DNA from: an uncultured Pseudomonadota bacterium
Lineage (GTDB): Bacteria > Pseudomonadota > Gammaproteobacteria > Burkholderiales > Casimicrobiaceae
DNA length: 24,635 bases
Assembly: GCA_937958295.1 (NCBI GenBank)
Contig: CALFEY010000072.1
Span: 1-24,635 of the forward strand
Reading direction: 5' to 3'
Below the pieces are notes generated by a model that ran no database searches, was not told the DNA's origin, and saw only the letters and a program-made list of their open reading frames with translations. Positions 13,923 to 22,216 of this stretch are shown here, one piece after another. Within the stretch, counting starts at the first letter, position 1; each line of letters starts with the position of its first letter. The position numbers and the translations under genes are program-made.

Positions 13923-15170
13923 CTACGCCCCCGCGCCTTCCTTGTCGAGCTCGAACGCCTTGTGCAGCACGCGTACGGCGAGCTCCAAGTACTTCTCGTC
14001 GATCACCACGGAGATCTTGATCTCGGAGGTGGAGATCATCTGGATGTTGATGCCCTCTTCGGCCAGCGCCTTGAACATCCTGGAGGCGATACCCACGTGC
14101 GAGCGCATGCCGATGCCGATCACCGACACCTTGCAAATCTTGTTGTCGCCGATGATCTCGCGCGCGGTAAGGCCCTTCGTGCGCTCGGCAGCCAGCACGT
14201 CGAGCGCGCGCTGGTACTCGTTGCGATGGACCGTGAACGAGAAATCGGTCTGCGCCAAGGCGCCGATGTTCTGCACGATCATGTCCACGTCGAGGTTGGC
14301 CGCAGCGATGGGGCCGAGGATCGCGTGGGCGATGCCGGGCTTGTCGGGCACCCCCATGACCGAGATCTTGGCCTCGTCACGGTTGAAGGCGATGCCGGAG
14401 ATGATGGCCTGTTCCATGTTCTCGTCTTCCTCGAACGTAATGAGCGTGCCCGGCGCATTGGAGTCCGGATCGTCGAACGACGACAGCACGCGCAGCTTGA
14501 CCTTGTACTTGCCCGCGAATTCCACCGAGCGGATCTGCAGCACCTTGGAGCCCAGGCTCGCCATCTCGAGCATTTCCTCGAAGGTGACGGTATCGAGCCG
14601 CCGTGCCTCGGGGACGATGCGCGGATCGGTGGTGTAGACCCCGTCGACGTCGGTGTAGATCTGGCACTCGTCGGCCTTGAGGGCTGCGGCGAGCGCCACG
14701 CCGGAGGTGTCCGAGCCACCGCGGCCGAGCGTGGTGATGTTGCCCTCCCCATCCACCCCTTGGAAGCCCGCCACGATCACCACGGCACCGGCGTCGAGGT
14801 CACGCCGCATGTTCGCCTCGTCGATGTCGAGGATGCGGGCCTTGGTGTAGGCGTTGTCGGTGAGGATGCGCACTTGGCCGCCCGTGTAGCTCCGGGCCTT
14901 CAGTCCCATCTCGTGCAGCGCGATCGCCAGGAGGCCGATCGTGACCTGTTCGCCGGTGGCGGCGATCACGTCGAGCTCGCGCGGCGAAGGCGCGGCGGAG
15001 ATCTCCTTGGCGAGGCCGAGCAGGCGATTGGTCTCGCCGGACATGGCGGATACGACGATCACGAGCTGGTGGCCCTGCTTGTGATAGTGCGCCACGCGCC
15101 GCGCGACGTTCTTGATGCGGTCGGTGGTGCCGACCGAGGTGCCGCCGTACTTCTGGACGATGAGAGCCAT
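13923..15170 (-). CDS. lysC: Aspartate kinase
   Basis: Phosphorylates aspartate to beta-aspartyl phosphate, the first step towards lysine, threonine, methionine and diaminopimelate. Protein of 415 residues. The N-terminus MALIVQKYGGTSVG has the family signature KYGGTS (residues 7-12). FQGVDGEGNITTLGRGGSDT, in the middle of the kinase domain, is the substrate and nucleotide region; YTDVDGVYTTDPR follows. The last 150 residues hold two ACT domains (ISVMGVPDKPGIAHAILGPI and CKVSVIGIGMRSHVGIASRM), where lysine and/or threonine feedback normally acts. Length matches the Pseudomonas/Burkholderia-type enzyme encoding alpha and beta subunits in one gene. The start is 17 nt after the fabF stop, so it is probably co-transcribed with the fab genes. 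No good ribosome site is visible. Confidence 0.97.
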   Translation of the reverse strand: MALIVQKYGGTSVGTTDRIKNVARRVAHYHKQGHQLVIVVSAMSGETNRLLGLAKEISAAPSPRELDVIAATGEQVTIGLLAIALHEMGLKARSYTGGQVRILTDNAYTKARILDIDEANMRRDLDAGAVVIVAGFQGVDGEGNITTLGRGGSDTSGVALAAALKADECQIYTDVDGVYTTDPRIVPEARRLDTVTFEEMLEMASLGSKVLQIRSVEFAGKYKVKLRVLSSFDDPDSNAPGTLITFEEDENMEQAIISGIAFNRDEAKISVMGVPDKPGIAHAILGPIAAANLDVDMIVQNIGALAQTDFSFTVHRNEYQRALDVLAAERTKGLTAREIIGDNKICKVSVIGIGMRSHVGIASRMFKALAEEGINIQMISTSEIKISVVIDEKYLELAVRVLHKAFELDKEGAGA

Positions 15171-15187
15171 GGGGAAGTGCGCGCCCC

Positions 15188-16429
15188 TTACGGGAGCGTG
15201 CGGAAAGCGAGTGTGGCGTTGGTGCCGCCAAAGCCGAACGAATTGGACAGCGCACCCGTGATGTTCATGGGCCGCGCGACGTTGGGCACGAAATCGAGGT
15301 CGCACGCCGGATCGACGTCGTGCAGGTTGGCCGTGGGCGGCGCGATCTGGTCGCGCATGGCAAGCACCGTGAACACCGCCTCGATACCGCCGGCCGCGCC
15401 CAGGAGGTGGCCCGTCATCGACTTGGTCGACGACACCGCGAGCTTGGCGGCATGGTCGCCGAACGCCCGCTTGACCGCCACGCACTCGGCAATGTCGCCG
15501 AGGGGCGTGGACGTGCCGTGCGCGTTGATGTACTGGACGTCGGTCGTCTGCATGCCGGCGTTCTTGAGCGCATTGAGCATGCTGCGCCGGGCGCCATCGC
15601 CGGACTCGGGCGGCGCCGTGATGTGATGGGCATCGGCGCTCATGCCGTAGCCCGCGAGCTCGCAGTAGATGCGCGCGCCCCGGGCCTTGGCGTGTTCGAG
15701 CTCCTCGAGCACGAGAACGCCGGCGCCCTCGCCCAGCACGAAGCCGTCGCGCCCGACGTCCCATGGCCGGCTGGCAGTGGCCGGGTCGTCGTTGCGGGTG
15801 GACAGCGCGCGCGACGCGCAGAAGCCGCCAATGCCGAGCGGCGACACGGTCGATTCGGAGCCGCCGGCCACCATGATGTCGGCGTCGCCGTATTCGATGA
15901 GACGCGCGGCCTCGCCAATGCTGTGGTTGGCCGTGGAGCAGGCGCTGACCGTGCCGAGGTTCGGACCCTGGTAGCCGTAATGGATCGACACGAGACCGGA
16001 GATCATGTTGATGATCGAGCCGGGCACGAAGAACGGAGAGATCTTGCGCAACCCGCCCTGGAGATAGTGGTTGTGCGTCTCCTCGATCATCGGCAAGCCG
16101 CCGATTCCCGAGCCGATGCAAACGCCCACGCGCTCCTTGTCGCCCGCGAAGGCTTCGAGCGAGGCGTCCTTGACCGCTTCCATCGTGGCCACGAGGCCGT
16201 AGTGGATGAAGGTGTCGTAGCGCCGTGCTTCCTTGCCCGAAAGGTATTGGGTGACGTCGAAGCCCTTCACCTCGCCTGCGATGTGCGAGGGGAACTGGGA
16301 GGCGTCGAAACGGGTGATCTTGGTGATGCCGGACCGGCCCTCGACAATGCCGGCCCATGACTGCGCCACGCCGATGCCGACGGGCGAGATGATGCCAAGA
16401 CCGGTAACGACCACGCGGCGGCGGGACAT
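15188..16429 (-). CDS. fabF: 3-oxoacyl-[acyl-carrier-protein] synthase II
   Basis: Elongating condensing enzyme of type II fatty-acid synthesis; it joins malonyl-ACP to acyl-ACP and helps set membrane unsaturation. Protein of 413 residues, standard length. The catalytic triad is intact: Cys164 in VSACSTANHS, His304 in INAHGTSTPLGD, and His341 in SMTGHLLGAAGG, with Lys336 just before. The N-terminus MSRRRVVVTGLGIISPVG is typical. It is cytoplasmic. It follows acpP by 119 nt on the minus strand, an interval that holds a large bulged hairpin. No clear Shine-Dalgarno lies before ATG 16429. Confidence 0.98.
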   Translation of the reverse strand: MSRRRVVVTGLGIISPVGIGVAQSWAGIVEGRSGITKITRFDASQFPSHIAGEVKGFDVTQYLSGKEARRYDTFIHYGLVATMEAVKDASLEAFAGDKERVGVCIGSGIGGLPMIEETHNHYLQGGLRKISPFFVPGSIINMISGLVSIHYGYQGPNLGTVSACSTANHSIGEAARLIEYGDADIMVAGGSESTVSPLGIGGFCASRALSTRNDDPATASRPWDVGRDGFVLGEGAGVLVLEELEHAKARGARIYCELAGYGMSADAHHITAPPESGDGARRSMLNALKNAGMQTTDVQYINAHGTSTPLGDIAECVAVKRAFGDHAAKLAVSSTKSMTGHLLGAAGGIEAVFTVLAMRDQIAPPTANLHDVDPACDLDFVPNVARPMNITGALSNSFGFGGTNATLAFRTLP

Positions 16430-16507
16430 GGGCGGGTTCGCGATGAACGAGCGGAGATGACTGGAAAGGCACCCGCGGCAAGGAAGATCCGGAACCGGGG
16501 GCGAAGT

Positions 16508-16534
16508 GCCGGCAGCGGGGAAGCCCGCGCCGGC
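16508..16534 (-). promoter_or_regulatory. Large intercistronic hairpin between acpP and fabF
   Basis: GCCGGC-A-GCGGG (16508-16519) pairs with CCCGC-GCCGGC (16524-16534): 11 G-C pairs, one bulged base and a 4-nt loop. It begins 14 nt after the acpP stop. No T-run follows, so it is better read as an attenuator or an mRNA 3'-protecting structure than a full terminator. Confidence 0.5.
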
Positions 16535-16548
16535 CTTGTGCTGCAGGA

Positions 16549-16788
16549 TTATTTCTTGAGGTTCGTGCCGACGTAGTCGATCGCCTGCTGCACCGTGGTG
16601 ATCTTCTCGGCTTCCTCGTCGGGAATCTCGGTCTCGAACTCTTCTTCGAGCGCCATGACGAGCTCCACGGTGTCGAGCGAATCCGCGCCCAGGTCGTCCA
16701 CGAACGACGACTCGTTCTTGATCTCGGATTCGTTCACACCGAGCTGCTCGGCGACGATCTTCTTGACGCGTTGTTCAACGTTATCCAT
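16549..16788 (-). CDS. acpP: Acyl carrier protein
   Basis: Carries growing acyl chains on a 4'-phosphopantetheine arm for fatty-acid and lipid synthesis. Protein of 79 residues, acidic, all helical. The attachment site is GADSLDTVELVM with Ser37. MDNVEQRVKKIVAEQLGV at the N-terminus and EEEFETEIPDEEAEKI in helix III are typical. The start is set by GGAGGAG eight nt before ATG 16788; a longer frame to 16875 is non-coding. Its own extended -10 promoter and flanking hairpins suggest expression separate from the rest of the fab operon. Confidence 0.99.
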   Translation of the reverse strand: MDNVEQRVKKIVAEQLGVNESEIKNESSFVDDLGADSLDTVELVMALEEEFETEIPDEEAEKITTVQQAIDYVGTNLKK

Positions 16789-16834
16789 TGCCTCTCCTCC
16801 CCTGTGGCGGGGCCCCGAAGAATCAAACCGCAGG

Positions 16835-16843
16835 ATTCTACCA
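16835..16843 (-). promoter_or_regulatory. Extended -10 promoter for acpP
   Basis: The minus strand reads TGGTAGAAT, an extended -10 (TG-N-TAGAAT), 46 nt upstream of the acpP start. The -35 region is weak, which extended -10 promoters tolerate. A private acpP promoter is known in E. coli. Confidence 0.45.
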
Positions 16844-16919
16844 GAAGGCCTTGCGCGATTGCCCCGCCGGGCCATTCGATGTTCGCTTGCGGCAGCGAAG
16901 ATGCCACCGCTCCCATGCC

Positions 16920-16935
16920 GCGGGCGTTGGCCCGC
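16920..16935 (-). terminator. Hairpin after fabG
   Basis: GCGGGC-GTTG-GCCCGC (6-bp stem, 4-nt loop) lies 7 nt past the fabG stop on the minus strand, before the acpP promoter. No T-run; it may attenuate read-through into acpP. Confidence 0.35.
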
Positions 16936-16942
16936 AGCGAGA

Positions 16943-17695
16943 CTACACGACGTACATGCCCCCGTTCACATGCAAGGTACTTCCGGTGACATATGCCCCG
17001 CCCGGCCCGGCCAGGTAGGCCACGGCGTGAGCGACGTCGTCGGGCGTGCCCAGGCGGCCGAGCGGGATGCGCGCGAGCAGCGCATCGCGGGCGGCGTCGG
17101 GCAGGCCCTTGGTCATGTCGGTGTCGATGAAGCCAGGGGCCACGCAATTGACGGTGATGTTGCGGCTGCCCACTTCCTGTGCAAGCGACTTGGTGAACCC
17201 CACGATGGCGGCCTTGGCCGCGGCGTAGTTCGCCTGGCCGGCGTTGCCGCTCGCCCCCACCACGCTGCCGATGCTGATGATCCGGCCGCTGCGGGCCTTC
17301 ATCATGCCGCGCAACACGGCCTTGGACAGGCGATAGACCGACTTGGCATTGGTGTCGAGGATGGTGTCCCAATCCTCGTCCTTCATGCGCAGGAGAAGGT
17401 TGTCGCGGGTGACCCCGGCGTTGTTCACGAGGATGGCCACGGGGCCGAACTGCGCCTCTACCGCCGCGAGCACGCTCTCGATCTGCGCCGCGTCGTTCAC
17501 GTTCAGGCGGAGGCCCGTGCCGGGGTGGCCGCCCTCGGCGAGCATCGCGGCGATGGCTTGCGCGCCATCGTCGCTGGTGGCCGTGCCGACCACGCGGGCG
17601 CCATCGGCGGCGAGCCGCAGTGCGATGGCCTTGCCGATGCCGCGGGTGGCCCCGGTGACGAGCGCCACCTGGCCTGCGAGCACTGCTGCTGTCAT
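16943..17695 (-). CDS. fabG: 3-oxoacyl-[acyl-carrier-protein] reductase
   Basis: NADPH-dependent ketoreductase of the fatty-acid elongation cycle; short-chain dehydrogenase family, 250 residues. The cofactor loop is VTGATRGIGKAIA (TGxxxGIG). VNNAGVTRDNLLLRM follows at about residue 90. The catalytic residues are Ser144 (SIGSVVG), Tyr157 and Lys161 (NYAAAKAA), with Asn116 (DTNAKSVYRL). The end HVNGGMYVV is the usual FabG terminus. The ATG at 17695 overlaps the fabD stop by 4 nt (ATGA), so the two are translationally coupled. Confidence 0.98.
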   Translation of the reverse strand: MTAAVLAGQVALVTGATRGIGKAIALRLAADGARVVGTATSDDGAQAIAAMLAEGGHPGTGLRLNVNDAAQIESVLAAVEAQFGPVAILVNNAGVTRDNLLLRMKDEDWDTILDTNAKSVYRLSKAVLRGMMKARSGRIISIGSVVGASGNAGQANYAAAKAAIVGFTKSLAQEVGSRNITVNCVAPGFIDTDMTKGLPDAARDALLARIPLGRLGTPDDVAHAVAYLAGPGGAYVTGSTLHVNGGMYVV

Positions 17696-18624
17696 GCGCG
17701 TATCTCCGCCACGGCCGCCCTGACCGCATCGCTATCGGTCAATGCGTACGTCCTGATGTTGTCGGCGCTGCGTTTGGCCAAGCCCGAGAGCACCTTGCCG
17801 GGGCCGCATTCGACGATGTGAGTGATGCCCTGCGCGGCCATCGCCCGCATGGTGGCGGTCCAGTGCACCGGGCTCGCGGCCTGGCAGGCGAGCGCCTCGC
17901 GGATGGCGTCGGGCATGTCGTGCGTGGACACGTCGACGTTATGGAGCACGGGAATGGACGGGGCGGATACCGGCACGTCGCGCAACCGCCGCGCCAGCGC
18001 TTCGGCCGCGGGCCGCAGCAGCGTGCAGTGGAACGGCGCGGACACGGGCAGCAGCACTCCACGCTTGGCGCCTTTCTGCTTGGCGATCCCGATCGCGCGC
18101 TCCACGGCCTCGCGGTGGCCCGCGATCACGAGTTGCCCCGGTGCGTTGAAGTTGACAGCTTCCACCACCTGATCCTGCGCGGCTTCGGCGCAGGCGGACA
18201 CGACGTCGCCGTCCTCGCCGCCCATCACTGCCGCCATGGCGCCGATGCCGGGCGGCACTGCATCCTGCATGGCCTGGGCGCGAAAGCGCACGAGGGGCAC
18301 CGCATCACGAAATGCGAGGGCGCCCGCCGCGACGAGTGCGGTGTACTCGCCCAGGCTGTGTCCCGCCACCACGACCGGCCGCGGACCGCCCTCGGCGAGC
18401 CACGCGCGCCACGCGGCCACGCCCGCCGTGAGCATCACCGGCTGCGTGTTGGTGGTCAGGGCCAGGGCCTCGGCCGGGCCGTTCTCGACCAGCGCCCAGA
18501 GGTCCTCGCCGAGCGCGGCGGAGGCCTCGGCAAACGTCTCGCGCACGACCGGATGCGCGGCGAAGCCGCCCATCATCCCCACGCTCTGCGAGCCTTGCCC
18601 GGGAAACACGAATGCGAGCGGCAT
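17692..18624 (-). CDS. fabD: Malonyl-CoA-ACP transacylase
   Basis: Moves malonate from CoA to ACP to supply every elongation round. Protein of 310 residues. FVFPGQGSQSVGM at the N-terminus, the nucleophile in GHSLGEYTAL (Ser90) and the partner histidine in SAPFHC (His199) match the family, as do Arg115 (VRFRAQAM) and the late VECGPGKVLSGL. Start ATG 18624 is 9 nt after the fabH stop, and its stop overlaps the fabG start. Confidence 0.98.
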   Translation of the reverse strand: MPLAFVFPGQGSQSVGMMGGFAAHPVVRETFAEASAALGEDLWALVENGPAEALALTTNTQPVMLTAGVAAWRAWLAEGGPRPVVVAGHSLGEYTALVAAGALAFRDAVPLVRFRAQAMQDAVPPGIGAMAAVMGGEDGDVVSACAEAAQDQVVEAVNFNAPGQLVIAGHREAVERAIGIAKQKGAKRGVLLPVSAPFHCTLLRPAAEALARRLRDVPVSAPSIPVLHNVDVSTHDMPDAIREALACQAASPVHWTATMRAMAAQGITHIVECGPGKVLSGLAKRSADNIRTYALTDSDAVRAAVAEIRA

Positions 18625-18633
18625 GGCGTCACC

Positions 18634-19593
18634 TCACCATCTGACGAGGACTGAGCCCCACGTGAAGCCACCCCCCACGCCTAGCAGCATCACGTGCTGG
18701 CCACGACGGATCCGCCCGTCGCGCACGGCGATGTCGAGGGCCAGCGGAATGGACGCCGCCGACGTGTTGCCGTGCTCGCCCACCGTGACGATCAGCCGCT
18801 CCGCCGGCAGGTGCAGCTTTTTCATGGTGGCATCCATGATGCGGATGTTGGCCTGGTGCGGGATGATCCAATCGATGTCCTCCGCCTTGAGGTGCGCGGC
18901 GGTCATCGCCTCCTCGGCAACGTCGGCCAGCACCTTCACCGCGAACTTGAATACAGCGGAGCCGTCCATCTGCAGGAACGGGATGCCGGTGACCACGCCG
19001 TTCTGCACGGTGCCTGGCACGCACAGGATGTCGCGATGGCTGCCGTCGGCGTGCAGGTGGGAAGTGAGGATGCCGGGCTCCGGCGACGGCACGAGCACCA
19101 CCGCGCCGGCGCCGTCGCCGAAGAGCACGCACGTGCCGCGATCCGTCCAGTCGAGGATGCGCGAGTAGATCTCGGCGCCGATCACGAGCGCGTTGCGCAC
19201 CGCGCCGCCGCTCACCATGCGGTCCGCCACCGACAGGGCGTACACGAAGCCCGAACACACGGCCGCGATGTCGAAGGCCGGGCCCCCATTGCGGATGCCG
19301 AGCTTGTCCTGAACGATGGTGGCCGTGGACGGGAAGATCATGTCCGGCGTGGCGGTGGCCACGATCACGAGGTCGATGTCGTTCGGCTCCAGGCCGGCCG
19401 CGGCGATTGCCTCGCGCGCCGCGTGCACGGCGAGATCGGACGTCTGCTCGTCGGAGGCGGCGATGTGCCGCTGCTGAATGCCCGTGCGCGTGCGGATCCA
19501 CTCGTCGCTGGTGGCCACGCGCTCGGCCAGGGCCTCGTTGGTGAGAATCTGCGCCGGCAGGTACCGGCCGGTGCCCGCGATCCTAGCCGGCAT
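18634..19593 (-). CDS. fabH: 3-oxoacyl-[acyl-carrier-protein] synthase III
   Basis: Initiates fatty-acid synthesis by condensing acetyl-CoA (or another short acyl-CoA) with malonyl-ACP. Protein of 319 residues. The triad is Cys113 (AAVCSGFVYAL), His246 (IIPHQANIRI) and Asn276 (GEHGNTSAAS). The N-terminus ARIAGTGRYLP and the region SDEWIRTRTGI, where Trp32 helps form the CoA site, are typical. The end GVGGGFTWGSVLVRW is the usual terminus. Its start overlaps the plsX stop by 11 nt, indicating coupled translation. Confidence 0.98.
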   Translation of the reverse strand: MPARIAGTGRYLPAQILTNEALAERVATSDEWIRTRTGIQQRHIAASDEQTSDLAVHAAREAIAAAGLEPNDIDLVIVATATPDMIFPSTATIVQDKLGIRNGGPAFDIAAVCSGFVYALSVADRMVSGGAVRNALVIGAEIYSRILDWTDRGTCVLFGDGAGAVVLVPSPEPGILTSHLHADGSHRDILCVPGTVQNGVVTGIPFLQMDGSAVFKFAVKVLADVAEEAMTAAHLKAEDIDWIIPHQANIRIMDATMKKLHLPAERLIVTVGEHGNTSAASIPLALDIAVRDGRIRRGQHVMLLGVGGGFTWGSVLVRW

Positions 19594-20641
19594 CGGTCAC
19601 CGTCGCCGGAAGGGGAGCGGCGGCGAGCGCCGCCGCGGTGGGCATGGTGGCGATCTCGCGGGCGATCTTGTCGAGCACGCCGTTCACCACTTCGGCATGC
19701 GCCTTCTCGATCGCGTGGCGGAAACCCACGACGTCGGCACTGCCATGGCTCTTCACCACCACGCCCTTGAGGCCGACGAGCGTGGCGCCGTTGTAGCGGC
19801 GCGGATCGACCCGCTTCTTGAAGGCGTTGAGGGCGGGCATCGCCGCCACGGCCGCGAGCTTGCGCCCGACGTTGCGCGTGAACTCGGTGCGCAGGAAATC
19901 ATAGAGCATGACCACGAGGCCCTCCGAGACCTTGAGTGCCACGTTGCCCACGAAGCCATCGCAGACCACGACGTCGGTGGTGCCCTTGTAGATGTCGTCG
20001 CCCTCGATGTTGCCGTAGAAATTGACGGGCGCGGCCTTCAGGAGCTCGGCGGTGTCCTTGACCACGCTGTTGCCCTTGATCTCTTCCTCGCCGATGTTGA
20101 GCAGTCCCACCGTGGGACGCTCGATGCCTTCCACCGCCGTGGCCAACGCACTGCCCATCACCGCGAACTGCACGAGTTGCGCCGGCGTGCAATTGACGTT
20201 GGCGCCCAGATCGAGCGCGGTCGTCACGCCGCGACGCGTGGGCAGTTGCGAGGCGATGGCCGGGCGGTCGATGCCGGGGAGCGTCTTCAGCACGAAGCGG
20301 GCGATCGCCATGAGCGCGCCCGTGTTGCCGGCCGAGATGCACGCCTGCGCCGCGCCGTCCTTGACGAGGTTGATCGCCACGCGCATGGACGAGTCCTTCT
20401 TTTTGCGCAGGGCGTCGGCGGGCGGCTCGTCCATGGCCACCACTTCGGTGCACGCATGCACGCGCACGCGGTCACGTGCGGTCGAGCGCGCCTTGGCCAG
20501 CGCCTCGGTGAGCGCGGGCTCGAGCCCCACCAGGATCACGTGCGCGGACGGGGTCTCTTCGAGGAAGGCCAATGCGGCGGCGACCGTGACGGCCGGCCCG
20601 TGGTCACCCCCCATCGCATCGACGGCGATGGTGGCCGTCAC
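19583..20641 (-). CDS. plsX: Phosphate acyltransferase PlsX
   Basis: Converts acyl-ACP to acyl-phosphate for the PlsY route to phosphatidic acid, linking fatty-acid and phospholipid synthesis. With GTG 20641 the protein has 352 residues and begins MTATIAVDAMGGDHGP, which matches the family N-terminus; GTG 20668 would add nine unusual residues (MPRTRTGPR). Conserved segments include NTGALMAIARFVLKTL, GANVNCTPAQLVQFAVMG and VVCDGFVGNVALKVSEG. It is a peripheral, cytoplasmic enzyme. The stop lies inside the fabH start region (11-nt overlap), the gene order seen across proteobacteria. Confidence 0.96.
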   Translation of the reverse strand: MTATIAVDAMGGDHGPAVTVAAALAFLEETPSAHVILVGLEPALTEALAKARSTARDRVRVHACTEVVAMDEPPADALRKKKDSSMRVAINLVKDGAAQACISAGNTGALMAIARFVLKTLPGIDRPAIASQLPTRRGVTTALDLGANVNCTPAQLVQFAVMGSALATAVEGIERPTVGLLNIGEEEIKGNSVVKDTAELLKAAPVNFYGNIEGDDIYKGTTDVVVCDGFVGNVALKVSEGLVVMLYDFLRTEFTRNVGRKLAAVAAMPALNAFKKRVDPRRYNGATLVGLKGVVVKSHGSADVVGFRHAIEKAHAEVVNGVLDKIAREIATMPTAAALAAAPLPATVTDAG

Positions 20642-20729
20642 GCGCGGGCCCGTGCGGGTGCGCGGCACGCGGCGCGCGCCGGCCCTTCAACGTGCGACAT
20701 CGCCACGTCTGCGGCGAAGCGCAAGCGCC

Positions 20730-20912
20730 TTACTCGTCGGCCTTGGTCTTGACGACCTTCTTGCCGCGGTAATAGCCGCTCGGGCTGATGTGGTGACGCA
20801 GGTGGGTTTCGCCGCTCACCGGTTCCACGGCGAGCGCCGGGGCGGTGAGGAAGTCGTGGGCGCGATGCATGCCGCGCTTGGACGGGGACTTCTTGTTCTG
20901 CTGGACTGCCAT
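20730..20912 (-). CDS. rpmF: 50S ribosomal protein L32
   Basis: Small basic large-subunit ribosomal protein of 60 residues. MAVQQNKKSPSKRGMHRAHD is the signature N-terminus and LRHHISPSGYYRGKKVV the conserved C-terminal half. It lacks the four cysteines of zinc-binding L32 forms, as is usual in proteobacteria. GAGGAG lies 10 nt before the ATG. It sits between yceD and plsX, the classic arrangement that ties ribosome and membrane synthesis. Confidence 0.98.
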   Translation of the reverse strand: MAVQQNKKSPSKRGMHRAHDFLTAPALAVEPVSGETHLRHHISPSGYYRGKKVVKTKADE

Positions 20913-20976
20913 GATGCGCTACTCCTCGAAATGCCCGTTCCCGTGTGGACCGGGCATTGGATTGTCGGTACTGCTG

Positions 20977-21423
20977 TCAGATCTTGCCCGCTTCGCAAGC
21001 GCCGGGGTCGTGCATCGGCGCGAACGGCAGCGTCAAGAGCAATTCGTCCTCGACCAGCGCCGCGGCCTCGAGCGGATGATCGGCCACCAGCACCTCGTCG
21101 TCGCTCGACGCATCGAGGCCGTCGGCGTCCCGCTCGCTCTTCGCCAGCACCGCGATGGTCTCGCGGTCCACCCGATATGCGAAGTCACCGAGGCAGCGCT
21201 GGCAGATCACCGGGACCTCCCCGGCGATGGAGATCGCCAGGGCCGGGCGACCAGCGGCATCGGTGGTGCCGGCGATCCGCCACTGCACGATGCCCTCGCC
21301 CTCCTCGCCTTCTGCCACGCGATCCTCGAGCCGTTCCGAGGCCACCGCATCGAGCGTGCCTTCGAGCACGCCCCGCTCGCGAGCGAGACGGAAAGCATCG
21401 AACGAGCCGGGTTTTGCCTTCAT
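20977..21423 (-). CDS. yceD: YceD family protein (DUF177)
   Basis: Protein of 148 residues, conserved beside rpmF and plsX in most bacteria; related proteins have been linked to 23S rRNA accumulation. The diagnostic CQRCL motif (Cys74, Cys77) is present in PVICQRCLGDFAYRVDRE, with DEVLVADHPLEAAALVEDELLLTLPFAPMHD after it and a further cysteine near the end (Cys143). The acidic C-terminal half fits the family. Start ATG 21423 gives the usual length; the open frame reaching 21999 is not coding upstream. It is the first gene after the strong promoter at 21544-21573. Confidence 0.95.
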   Translation of the reverse strand: MKAKPGSFDAFRLARERGVLEGTLDAVASERLEDRVAEGEEGEGIVQWRIAGTTDAAGRPALAISIAGEVPVICQRCLGDFAYRVDRETIAVLAKSERDADGLDASSDDEVLVADHPLEAAALVEDELLLTLPFAPMHDPGACEAGKI

Positions 21424-21543
21424 TGCCGCGATGTTCTGATACCGTCGCTTCGCCGCGCCGTCGCGACCGCTCGGTCGCCTGGCGGGGGTCCCGCGAAGGA
21501 TCCCGCTGGGCCCGCCTACGGAGGCAGATGGCGAAAACGTGAG

Positions 21544-21573
21544 ATTGTACCGTGCCGCGCGCCGCCCTGTCAA
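21544..21573 (-). promoter_or_regulatory. Sigma-70 type promoter of the yceD-rpmF-plsX-fab operon
   Basis: On the minus strand, TTGACA (21568-21573, perfect -35) is followed after 18 bp by TACAAT (21544-21549, five of six -10). Transcription should start near 21537, leaving a leader of about 114 nt before yceD that can form a small hairpin (GCGACC-GAGC-GGTCGC). This is the best promoter match in the window. Confidence 0.75.
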
Positions 21574-21604
21574 AGCCGCGGGCGAGAAAAGCCTAGGAAA
21601 AACA

Positions 21605-22216
21605 ATGCAGAAGGCGCCACCTTTGATCCTCGGATCGACGTCCCGGTATCGTCGCGAGCTCCTGGCGCGCCTTCGCCTTCCGTTCACGGCGGAGGCACCG
21701 GACGTGGACGAGGCACCGCTGCCCGGCGAAGCCCCCGCCGCCACGGCCCTGCGCCTGGCCGGCGACAAGGCGCGTGCCGTGGCGCAGCGCCATCCCGACG
21801 CCCTGGTGATCGGCTCCGACCAGGTCGCCGACTGCGCCGGTCGCGCCATCGGCAAGCCGGAGACCCGCCAACGGGCGCTGGACGAGCTGCGCCGGCTCTC
21901 CGGCCAGGTGGTCACCTTCCACACGGGCCTCGCGCTGGTCCACGCCGGGAGCGGACGCCTCCAGACCACCGTCGTTGCCGTGACCAGCACGTTTCGCACG
22001 CTGCGCGAGGAGGAGATCGTGGCGTATCTCGACCGCGAGACGCCTTACGACTGCGCCGGGGGCGTGAAATCGGAGGCCCTCGGCATCGCGCTCTTCGAGA
22101 GCATCGCGAGCGACGATCCCACGGCGCTGATCGGCTTGCCGCTCATCGCGCTGTGTCGGATGTTGCGCGCCGAGGGTGTGGATCCACTCTTGTCCCCGTC
22201 CGCGCTCGTGCCGTGA
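21605..22216 (+). CDS. yceF: Maf/YceF-type nucleotide pyrophosphatase (7-methyl-GTP)
   Basis: Nucleotide pyrophosphatase of the Maf family, 203 residues. It is closest in pattern to E. coli YceF, which hydrolyses 7-methyl-GTP and so cleans up modified nucleotides: LILGSTSRYRRELL at the N-terminus, IGSDQVADCAGRAIGKP in the middle, and PYDCAGGVKSEALGIALFES, the YceF rather than YhdE variant. It ends LPLIALCRMLRAEGVDPL, again YceF-like. ATG 21605 is chosen because of AGGAAAAA just upstream; the frame is open from 21539. It diverges from yceD, as in many proteobacteria, and its stop overlaps the next start. Confidence 0.94.
   Translation: MQKAPPLILGSTSRYRRELLARLRLPFTAEAPDVDEAPLPGEAPAATALRLAGDKARAVAQRHPDALVIGSDQVADCAGRAIGKPETRQRALDELRRLSGQVVTFHTGLALVHAGSGRLQTTVVAVTSTFRTLREEEIVAYLDRETPYDCAGGVKSEALGIALFESIASDDPTALIGLPLIALCRMLRAEGVDPLLSPSALVP

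Noticed and set aside
13690..14637. Plus-strand frame beginning MNQMARRPFGGDGG
   Set aside because: Its first part is the antisense translation of tRNA-Ser, a known type of database artefact, and the rest is antisense to lysC.
13923..16481. 852-residue minus-strand frame suggesting a fusion ahead of aspartate kinase
   Set aside because: The N-terminal part is an out-of-frame reading of fabF; lysC starts cleanly at 15170.
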